This document shows, in pieces, positions 1 to 5,764 of a DNA stretch of 11,386 nucleotides (the first letter of the stretch is position 1; the number at the start of each line of letters is the position of its first letter). The DNA is taken from the NCBI GenBank assembly GCA_900539765.1, contig UQDF01000064.1, forward strand, positions 1 to 11,386, written 5' to 3'. This DNA comes from an uncultured Porphyromonas sp. (lineage in GTDB: Bacteria; Bacteroidota; Bacteroidia; Bacteroidales; Porphyromonadaceae). The position numbers and the translations under genes were made by a program. The notes beneath the pieces were generated by a model, which worked only from the letters and a program-made list of their open reading frames with translations, ran no database searches and was not told the origin of the DNA.

Positions 1-78
1 CCCAGGGGTAGGTGCTTTTATACGCTTCGTGTTGCACTTACTACTGGAAATTGCGTCACTGGGTGTCCATCATCACAC

Positions 79-95
79 TTCGCCACCCTGGCGAA
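79..95. other. Short perfect hairpin (7-bp stem)
   Basis: TTCGCCA (79-85) and TGGCGAA (89-95) are exact reverse complements around a CCC loop. No T-run follows on either strand, so it is not a standard intrinsic terminator. It sits directly before the first unit of the repeat array and may belong to the same intergenic element. Its function is unknown. Confidence 0.45.
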
Positions 96-97
96 TG

Positions 98-265
98 ATC
101 TTCACGTGGAGATTTCTGATTCTCCACGTGGAGATAAAACATTTTCCACGGAGGAAAGAAATAATACTTCGGAGGAATCAAACGATACTTCGGAGGAATT
201 GTTTCTCGCCCACGTGGAAAATAAAAAATCTTCACGTGCAGAATCAGAAATATCCACGTGGAGAT
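98..265. repeat. Eight-unit 21-22 bp palindromic tandem repeat array
   Basis: Eight related units can be anchored at 103, 125, 147, 168, 189, 211, 233 and 255, giving spacings of 22, 22, 21, 21, 22, 22 and 22 bp. Five units carry CACGTG (units 1, 2, 6, 7 and 8); in unit 2 it is the centre of a perfect 14-bp palindrome, TCTCCACGTGGAGA (121-134). The three middle units carry CGGAGGAA at 149, 170 and 191, exactly 21 bp apart. Overlaid on this, 98-135 is the imperfect reverse complement of 228-265 (34 of 38 positions by hand count), and ATTTTCCACG (141-150) matches CGTGGAAAAT (213-222). The block could therefore fold into one long hairpin. It could be a set of protein-binding sites two helical turns apart, or a mobile-derived intergenic repeat. 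Confidence 0.85.
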
Positions 266-299
266 TAGGGGTTAGAGATTAGAAATTAGGAGTTAGAGA
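265..299 (+). repeat. Five TTAGRRR heptad repeats
   Basis: TTAG occurs at 265, 272, 279, 286 and 293, exactly 7 bp apart. Each is followed by three purines, giving units TTAGGGG, TTAGAGA, TTAGAAA, TTAGGAG and TTAGAGA. The run begins inside the last unit of the 22-bp array. The G-runs are too short for a standard G-quadruplex. The function is unknown; slipped-strand copy-number variation is possible. Confidence 0.8.
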
Positions 300-366
300 A
301 GAGTACTCGCAAGATGTGCGGAGTCTAGAACTGAGTGGGGTAGCGATTCATTTGCACCGATTTCTC

Positions 367-374
367 TATCTTTG
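367..374 (+). promoter_or_regulatory. Candidate -7 promoter element for the GH3 gene
   Basis: TATCTTTG fits the Bacteroidota -7 consensus TAnnTTTG. No TTTG/TTG lies at the expected distance of about 19-21 bp upstream. The nearest TTTG (351-354) is only 12 bp away, so the -33 half is weak. Initiation near 380 would give a leader of about 105 nt. Confidence 0.4.
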
Positions 375-393
375 CACAGAGAGCGCATTGGGA

Positions 394-416
394 CGGGTCC
401 TTTGGGATAGGACTCG
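394..416 (+). other. Possible leader hairpin upstream of the GH3 gene
   Basis: CGGGTCCT (394-401) can pair with AGGACTCG (409-416) around a 7-nt loop, an 8-bp stem with one G-U pair. It falls inside the predicted leader. No T-run follows, so termination is unlikely. It may only add RNA structure. Confidence 0.3.
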
Positions 417-485
417 TACTCTAGGACGTGTGGCGCTGCACGCTTTATTTATACCCAATAGGTTAGTAGCAATTATCGTGGCAGT

Positions 486-1802
486 ATGAACTATCTCTTG
501 CGATCGGATCGTTGGCTGGTCTCGCTCTATGCGAGGGTACGAGGATGGAGCCCTTCGGGACGTCTGGTCTCGTCGCTCTCGCTATTGCTGGTGCTACTCG
601 TGGGGTGCTCGGGTGTCGATACGACGGCACAGCAACTGCCGACCCACTTACTAGACATATATGATCAACGCACCGATAGTCTGCTACAAGAAGCGACGCA
701 ACAGATCGAGAAGATGACGATCGAGGAGCAGATCGGGCAATTGATCATCCCAATCTGGGAGCCTCGCTACGACTCAGCCTCTCGCGAGCGCTATCTGCAG
801 CTTATCGACAAGATCCGTCCAGGTGGCATCCTCTTTCGCAAGGGGGATCCTTACGATCAGTATCGGCTCACCCGTCTCCTTCAGGAGCGCTCACGCATAC
901 CGCTACTGATCACGGCCGATGCGGAGTGGGGACTGGCGATGCGTCTCAAGGGGACCATACGCTATCCACGTATGAAGCTACTAGCTGATCACTGCACGCC
1001 TGAGGAGATGTACACTCTCGGGCAGCATATGGCGCAGCAGTGCCGTGTGATGGGTATCCATGTGAGCTTTGCGCCTGTGCTGGATGTCAATAATAATCCG
1101 AAGAATCCGGTCATCGGTACTCGTAGCCTAGGCGCTACGCCCGACATTGTGATCTCGCATGGCCTGGCCTTGGCGAGGGGCATGGAGGATGGCGGGGTGC
1201 TGTCGGTTGCTAAGCACTTCCCAGGGCATGGCAATACGGACCAGGATTCGCACAAGACACTCCCCACTGTATCGGGCAGTCTAGATGAGCTCGAGCGGGT
1301 GGAGCTAGCCCCTTTCCGTGCTTACATAGAGGCAGGTCTCGGGGGGATCATGGTAGCGCATCTCTCGGTGCCAGCTCTGGAGTCTGATGTGACTTGCCCC
1401 TCCTCTCTGAGTCACACTGTCGTGACGGAGTTGCTACGTGAGCAGTTGGGCTTTAAGGGGCTCATCTTCACCGATGGACTGGAGATGCGGGGCGTACAGC
1501 GTGCGGAGGGTTTGCCCATATCTGTGGCGGCCATCTTAGCGGGCAATGACCTGCTCCTCGGCCCTCTAGATCCTCTGCAGAGCTATGAGGAGCTGCTCTC
1601 AGCTTATCATGCGGGAGTCCTCTCGGAGGAGACGATCCGGGATCGCTGTCTGCGTATCCTCTGCTACAAGCTCCTACTTCATACGGGAGAGATGGTAGAG
1701 CGTCCTATATGTAATAAGGAGGAGCTATACGAGGCACTGCATACTTCAGAGCTGGTCTCCTTTGCTGAGCAACTACAGAACAAAGTATCTCATAAGAAAT
1801 AA
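486..1802 (+). CDS. GH3 lipoprotein, beta-N-acetylhexosaminidase (NagZ type)
   Basis: This is a predicted glycoside hydrolase family 3 enzyme of 438 residues that removes terminal N-acetylglucosamine-type sugars, probably from peptidoglycan fragments or other glycans. The N-terminus has a hydrophobic stretch (about 29-40) ending in a lipobox (LVGC, Cys41), so it should be an envelope lipoprotein. The TIM-barrel domain covers about residues 72-400. KHFPGHG (243-249) followed by D254 and H256 matches the NagZ signature with its Asp-His acid/base pair. D330 in FTDGLEM fits the catalytic nucleophile. The length suits a single-domain NagZ. The second C-terminal GH3 domain and the serine beta-lactamase-like domain found fused in some Bacteroidota homologues are absent. 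The ATG at 486 is the only ATG upstream of the lipobox in this frame, although it leaves a long n-region. The exact substrate is inferred. Confidence 0.9.
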   Translation: MNYLLRSDRWLVSLYARVRGWSPSGRLVSSLSLLLVLLVGCSGVDTTAQQLPTHLLDIYDQRTDSLLQEATQQIEKMTIEEQIGQLIIPIWEPRYDSASRERYLQLIDKIRPGGILFRKGDPYDQYRLTRLLQERSRIPLLITADAEWGLAMRLKGTIRYPRMKLLADHCTPEEMYTLGQHMAQQCRVMGIHVSFAPVLDVNNNPKNPVIGTRSLGATPDIVISHGLALARGMEDGGVLSVAKHFPGHGNTDQDSHKTLPTVSGSLDELERVELAPFRAYIEAGLGGIMVAHLSVPALESDVTCPSSLSHTVVTELLREQLGFKGLIFTDGLEMRGVQRAEGLPISVAAILAGNDLLLGPLDPLQSYEELLSAYHAGVLSEETIRDRCLRILCYKLLLHTGEMVERPICNKEELYEALHTSELVSFAEQLQNKVSHKK

Positions 1803-1843
1803 CACTACAGCGCACACTTAGCTGTCTAAATAAGCCTAGTACG

Positions 1844-2869
1844 ATGAAAAAGAACACTCCAAGCATTACGACTACAGCGTGTCCACCCTTACAGTTTGAC
1901 ACCTCCACCTGGTTTGCTCCAGAGCTGACGAAGCTCTCAGAGCATCTCAACGATCGCATGGTCGAGATGATGCGCTTCTACCCCGAGAGCGACTACAAGA
2001 CGCTACGCACTATGATCTCCAAGCGTAATGAGTTGCATATAGATAATATAGTGATTACGGCTGGTCGTACGGCTGCATTCTACGCTATTGCTGAGGCTTT
2101 TGCAGGTAAGAAAGGAGTGATCCTCGTCCCCTCCTACCAGCACTACGAGCTTGCGGCTAAGCGGTATGGATGGCAGCTGACCTATCTGCCAGAAGATCTC
2201 GAGACGCAAGAGATACAGCTCGAGGGACAGGAGTTTTGCTGGATCTGCTCACCGAATAATCCTACGGGACGCTTGCGCTCTCGCGCTGAGCTACTGGAGC
2301 TCGTGGGGCGCTACCCCTCGGTCTACTTTATTGTAGATCAGTCTTACGCTACCTTTACGACACAGCCGACGCTTACGCTGAGCGATGTCAAGAGTCACCC
2401 CAACATTATCTTTGTCAGTTCGTTCACACAGACATACGGCCTGCCTGGACTGCGCATCGGCTATGTGACAGCCGACAAGAAGGTGGTCAAGGAGATACAG
2501 AAAGTGGTCGACCCGTGGTCGGTCAGCACGATGGCCGTCGAGGTGGCGAAGTATATCTTGATCCACCCCGCACAGTTTACGCTCCCGATCCGCAAGTGGC
2601 AGCGCAATGCGCTCGAACTAGAGACCAAGCTACGCCAGATAGATGGTATCGAGGTGATGCCGAGCGATGCACCCTTTTTCTTAGTTCAGATACACTGTGC
2701 TACAGCAGCTGAGCTGGTCAAGTATCTGCTTGAGGAGCACAATATAGCGCTCTACGATGCGACCAAGCTGCGGGGGATCAAGGGCGAGATGGTACGTATC
2801 ACCTCCCGCGATGCGACAGACAATGCGAAGCTCGTAGAGGCTATCACAGCCTTCTGTGAGACTAGGTAA
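1844..2869 (+). CDS. CobD/HisC-like aminotransferase homologue lacking the PLP lysine
   Basis: This is a fold-type I PLP-dependent aminotransferase homologue (class I/II, 341 residues) related to threonine-phosphate decarboxylase (CobD) and histidinol-phosphate aminotransferase (HisC). Visible landmarks are SPNNPTG (136-142, with the PLP-contacting Asn139), D165 and Y168 in VDQSY, R204 in PGLRIGY, and R318 in VRIT, which fits the substrate-carboxylate Arg. The segment SSFTQTYGLPGLRIGY (192-207) aligns with the family motif S[FL][ST]K-x-[YF]-x-x-[AP]GLR, but the Schiff-base lysine position holds Gln196, codon CAG at 2429-2431. The frame is intact and length is normal, so this is not an obvious pseudogene. 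It lies 41 bp after the GH3 gene on the same strand and is probably co-transcribed. The family call is firm. A conventional PLP reaction is doubtful, and no substrate can be named. Confidence 0.85.
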   Translation: MKKNTPSITTTACPPLQFDTSTWFAPELTKLSEHLNDRMVEMMRFYPESDYKTLRTMISKRNELHIDNIVITAGRTAAFYAIAEAFAGKKGVILVPSYQHYELAAKRYGWQLTYLPEDLETQEIQLEGQEFCWICSPNNPTGRLRSRAELLELVGRYPSVYFIVDQSYATFTTQPTLTLSDVKSHPNIIFVSSFTQTYGLPGLRIGYVTADKKVVKEIQKVVDPWSVSTMAVEVAKYILIHPAQFTLPIRKWQRNALELETKLRQIDGIEVMPSDAPFFLVQIHCATAAELVKYLLEEHNIALYDATKLRGIKGEMVRITSRDATDNAKLVEAITAFCETR

Positions 2870-2950
2870 GAGGCTCTGAGAGCGCTTTTCGGAGGAATGT
2901 GCGATAGCACTTTGTACCCGACTACCATACTTAGACTAATTATTTATTGC

Positions 2951-2958
2951 TACCTTTG
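2951..2958 (+). promoter_or_regulatory. Candidate -7 promoter element for the rnf operon
   Basis: TACCTTTG matches the Bacteroidota -7 consensus TAnnTTTG and sits 23 bp before the ATG at 2982, in the 112-bp gap after the aminotransferase gene. No clear TTG/TTTG lies about 19-21 bp upstream; TTTG at 2911-2914 is too far away. The gap before it has no strong terminator, so read-through from upstream is also possible. Confidence 0.45.
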
Positions 2959-2981
2959 TGATTGCGAAGGTTGTAATGTGA

Positions 2982-3416
2982 ATGACAAAGTCGATGAAGT
3001 CTGAATGTATAGAGCGAAGAGCCACCGTAACTGCCATAGAAGGCGGTGAGGTGCGTCTCACTGTGCTACGTCCGTCTGCTTGTAGTAACTGCGAGGCTGC
3101 GGGGCATTGCCACGCCTCGGAGAGCCGTCTGGAGACGATCACGATCGATCGATCTCAGTTACCTAGCGAGGTCGCTGTCGGTGATCAGGTCTCGCTAGAG
3201 ATGCATAGCTCGCTGGGTATGCGTGCTGTACTCCTCACGATGATCATCCCTACGATTCTAATCATTGCTGTAACCATCCTCCTAAGCTACCTAGAGGTAG
3301 GTACACTGGCTCAGATATTGATCGCTCTAGGTGTAGCCGCTGTATATATGCTCCTGCTATGGCTCTTACGCGACCGCTTTAAGCGAACCTTTGCCTTTAC
3401 CGTGCGAAAAAAGTAA
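2982..3416 (+). CDS. rseC: RseC-family protein (SoxR-reducing system type)
   Basis: This is a small membrane protein of 144 residues in the RseC/MucC family, which often accompanies rnf/rsx genes and is linked to the SoxR-reducing system in enterobacteria. The N-terminal soluble part carries a cysteine cluster, C34-x2-C37-x5-C43, with His42 and His44 beside the last Cys. This is typical of the family and may bind metal or a redox centre. Two membrane helices follow (about 82-101 and 108-129), then a short basic tail. It opens the rnf cluster, and rnfB starts 16 bp after its stop. The start at 2982 is used; the ATG at 2994 (Met5) is also possible. SoxR itself is not in the window and may not be the real partner here. 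A role in Rnf assembly or redox maintenance is inference. Confidence 0.87.
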   Translation: MTKSMKSECIERRATVTAIEGGEVRLTVLRPSACSNCEAAGHCHASESRLETITIDRSQLPSEVAVGDQVSLEMHSSLGMRAVLLTMIIPTILIIAVTILLSYLEVGTLAQILIALGVAAVYMLLLWLLRDRFKRTFAFTVRKK

Positions 3417-3432
3417 GTTCATACACACTCCT

Positions 3433-4350
3433 ATGACAATACTACCCACCATACTTGTTCTTGTAGTGATAGCGCTCATCAGTGCCGTCCTACTCTTTCT
3501 CACCTCCAAGAAGTTTGAAGTAAAAGAAGATCCTCGCATCAGTGAGGTCGCTGAGGTCCTACCCCAGGCTAACTGCGGTGGCTGCGGTCACCCAGGCTGT
3601 GCAAGCTTTGCTAAGGCTTGTTGCGAAGCCTCCTCTCTCGAGGGCCTTTGGTGTCCCGTGGGCGGAGAACCCGTTATGACCAGAGTGGCAGAGATCCTCG
3701 GTCAGAGCGTCTCCAAGAGCGACCCACTCGTAGCGGTCGTCCGTTGTAATGGTACTTGCGAGGCGCGTCCACGAGTCAATACTTATATAGGCGCTAAGAG
3801 CTGCAAGATCGAGTCGACCCTATACAGTGGCGAGACGGGCTGTAGCTACGGCTGTCTAGGTAATGGAGACTGTGTCGCTGTGTGCGACTTTGATGCGATC
3901 CATATGAACCCCGAGACAGGCCTTCCCGAGGTGGACGAAGATAAGTGTACCGCCTGTGGAGCGTGTGTCAAAGCTTGTCCGAAGATGATCATCGAGCTAC
4001 GCAAGAAAGGCCCCAAGGGGCGCCGTATCTACGTCAGCTGTGTCAATAAGGACAAGGGTGGCGTGGCTCGTAAGGCTTGCGCTAACGCTTGTATCGGATG
4101 TAGCAAGTGCTTTAAGGTATGCCAGTTTGAGGCAATCACGATAGAGAACAATCTCGCTTACATAGACCACCAAAAGTGCCGTATATGTCGTAAGTGTGTG
4201 GCCGAGTGCCCGACGGGAGCTATCCATGAGGTCAACTTCCCGCCACGCAAGGAGCCTGCCGACAAGCCGGCTCCTGCCAAGGCAACAGCCGCTACTCCTG
4301 TAGCTCCTGCTGCTACCTCCTCAACAGCATCTGTACCTCAGAAAGATTAA
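3433..4350 (+). CDS. rnfB: Electron transport complex subunit RnfB
   Basis: RnfB is the ferredoxin-like iron-sulfur subunit that takes electrons from reduced ferredoxin and passes them into the Rnf complex. From the ATG at 3433 it has 305 residues. It has one N-terminal membrane helix (about 4-24). The RnfB-type 4Fe-4S domain has C48, C51, C56 and C74. Further ferredoxin-like groups follow: C137/C141/C147/C151, C172/C175/C178/C182, C216/C220/C223/C226/C230 and C249/C252/C255/C259. This is longer than the roughly 190-residue enterobacterial form and fits the multi-cluster RnfB of anaerobes. Residues 273-305 form an Ala/Pro/Lys-rich tail. An upstream in-frame ATG at 3391 overlaps the RseC gene and would add 14 residues before the membrane helix, so I prefer 3433. 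At C151 the usual CP pair is CD. Confidence 0.95.
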   Translation: MTILPTILVLVVIALISAVLLFLTSKKFEVKEDPRISEVAEVLPQANCGGCGHPGCASFAKACCEASSLEGLWCPVGGEPVMTRVAEILGQSVSKSDPLVAVVRCNGTCEARPRVNTYIGAKSCKIESTLYSGETGCSYGCLGNGDCVAVCDFDAIHMNPETGLPEVDEDKCTACGACVKACPKMIIELRKKGPKGRRIYVSCVNKDKGGVARKACANACIGCSKCFKVCQFEAITIENNLAYIDHQKCRICRKCVAECPTGAIHEVNFPPRKEPADKPAPAKATAATPVAPAATSSTASVPQKD

Positions 4351-4359
4351 CACGAAGCT

Positions 4360-5712
4360 ATGGCAAAGACATTTAGAATAGGGGGTATCCATCCCCATGA
4401 CCATAAGATCAGCGCCGGGGTACCTATCACCGTTGTCGCTCCTCCAGACGAGGTGGTCATCACATTAGCACAGCATATTGGTGCGCCTGCCGCCGCTGTC
4501 GTCAACAAGGGCGACAAGGTGCGCGTAGGTACGCTCCTAGGCAAGGCGGGAGGATTTGTCTCCGCAAATATCCACTCCTCCGTATCTGGTACCGTCACCA
4601 AGATCGACCAGATCACGGACGCAAGCGGCTTTAAGAAGCCCGCCATCTTTATCAAAGTCGAGGGCGACGAGTGGGAGGACTACATAGACCAGACAGACAC
4701 CCTTGTCACAGACATTGACCTTGATGCTAAGCAGATCATCGATCGTATCGCTGAGATGGGCATCGTCGGTATGGGCGGTGCGACCTTCCCGACGCATGTC
4801 AAGCTCTCGCCTCCTCCTGGCCAGAGTGCCGACTACGTCATCATCAACGCTGTCGAGTGTGAGCCTTACCTTACGAGTGACGATGCGCTCATGCGTGTCA
4901 AGGCGATGGAGATCATGGTGGGCTGTGCGATCATCATGAAGGCTGCCAATGCTCCTCGTACGCTCATAGGGATTGAAAACAACAAACCCGACGCTATACG
5001 CATCATGCGTGACGCTGCGGAGCGTGCTAAGGAGTTCCTCCCCGAGGGACAAAGCATCTCCGTCGTACCGCTCAAGAAGCGCTACCCGCAAGGTGGCGAG
5101 AAGCAACTCATCGACGCTCTAATCCGCAAGCAAGTTACTTCGGGCGCATTGCCTATCTCTACGGGCGCTATCGTGCAGAACGTTGGAACGACCTTCGCCA
5201 TCTACGAGGCGGTTATGAAGCACAAGCCACTCATCGAGCGCATCATCACAGTCACAGGAAGAGCTATCGCACGTCCGTCCAACTTCAAGGCACGCATCGG
5301 TACGCCTATGCAGACGCTTATCGACGCTGCGGGAGGTTATGCTGAGGAACCAGGCAAGATCATCGGCGGTGGCCCTATGATGGGACGAGCACTCGTCAGC
5401 ACTGACATACCCGTTGCCAAGGGATCGTCAGGACTACTCATCCTCACTGCCAAGGAGTCGACACGTCCCGAGATGCACGACTGCATACGCTGCGGGAAGT
5501 GCGTATCGGTCTGCCCGATGGGTCTCAACCCCGCCTTCCTCATGCGTGACACGATCTACAAAGATTGGGAGAGTACCGAGCATAACTACATCGCCGACTG
5601 CATCGAGTGTGGCTCTTGTAGCTACACCTGCCCAGCAGGACGACCACTCCTCGACTACATACGTGTCGGCAAGCAGACCGTCATGGGTATCATGCGAGCC
5701 CGCAAGAAGTAA
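4360..5712 (+). CDS. rnfC: Electron transport complex subunit RnfC
   Basis: RnfC is the peripheral NADH/FMN-binding subunit of Rnf, related to the flavoprotein subunit of complex I, and is where NAD+ is reduced. At 450 residues it has the compact form without the long C-terminal repeats of enterobacterial RsxC. The N-terminal sandwich domain begins with FRIGGIHPHDHK (5-16). GMGGATFPTHVKL (137-149) and NAVECEPY (163-170) mark the nucleotide/FMN-binding core, and YPQGGEKQL (242-250) is also family-typical. Two 4Fe-4S clusters lie near the C-terminus, with C375/C378/C381/C385 and C414/C417/C420/C424. No membrane helix is seen. The start lies 9 bp after the rnfB stop with no Shine-Dalgarno sequence, and 52 bp separate the stop from rnfD. 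Confidence 0.97.
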   Translation: MAKTFRIGGIHPHDHKISAGVPITVVAPPDEVVITLAQHIGAPAAAVVNKGDKVRVGTLLGKAGGFVSANIHSSVSGTVTKIDQITDASGFKKPAIFIKVEGDEWEDYIDQTDTLVTDIDLDAKQIIDRIAEMGIVGMGGATFPTHVKLSPPPGQSADYVIINAVECEPYLTSDDALMRVKAMEIMVGCAIIMKAANAPRTLIGIENNKPDAIRIMRDAAERAKEFLPEGQSISVVPLKKRYPQGGEKQLIDALIRKQVTSGALPISTGAIVQNVGTTFAIYEAVMKHKPLIERIITVTGRAIARPSNFKARIGTPMQTLIDAAGGYAEEPGKIIGGGPMMGRALVSTDIPVAKGSSGLLILTAKESTRPEMHDCIRCGKCVSVCPMGLNPAFLMRDTIYKDWESTEHNYIADCIECGSCSYTCPAGRPLLDYIRVGKQTVMGIMRARKK

Positions 5713-5764
5713 TACACACTGAGACAGATCACCGATCCTCATCATCGACTACGATATATAGCTT

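Larger units (their letters stand above)
1..485. other. Non-coding region upstream of the GH3 gene
   Basis: No convincing gene lies here. The only open frame of any length (29-268, +) runs through the repeat array, and its basic, low-complexity product resembles no family I know, so I treat it as a by-product of the repeats. The region holds a hairpin (79-95), the repeat array (98-265), TTAG heptads (265-299), a candidate promoter (367-374) and a possible leader hairpin (394-416). Each is listed separately. Positions 1-78 show nothing I can assign. Confidence 0.7.

Noticed and set aside
98..265. Possible CRISPR array in the 22-bp repeats
   Set aside because: Units are short, palindromic and divergent, with 7-9 bp A/T-rich gaps instead of unique 25-40 bp spacers. 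No cas genes are present.
29..268. Small open frame of 79 residues over the repeat array
   Set aside because: The product simply translates the repeats, has low complexity and matches no family I know. There is no promoter or ribosome-binding support.
2873..2889. GCTC-TGA-GAGC hairpin with short T-run after the aminotransferase gene
   Set aside because: The stem is only 4 bp with a 3-nt loop, and the four T residues are offset, which is too weak to call a terminator.
3137..3154. Cluster of four GATC sites
   Set aside because: It lies inside the RseC coding frame and encodes ordinary Thr-Ile-Asp-Arg-Ser residues. No replication or methylation function can be inferred from it.
3391..3432. Upstream ATG for rnfB at 3391
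   Set aside because: It overlaps the end of the RseC gene and would put a polar 14-residue stretch before the membrane helix. The ATG at 3433 gives a normal RnfB N-terminus.
4537..5106. 189-residue open frame on the minus strand
   Set aside because: It lies wholly inside rnfC, which has clear family motifs throughout. The minus-strand product is rich in Arg, Asp and Leu without any recognisable domain, so it is an antisense shadow.
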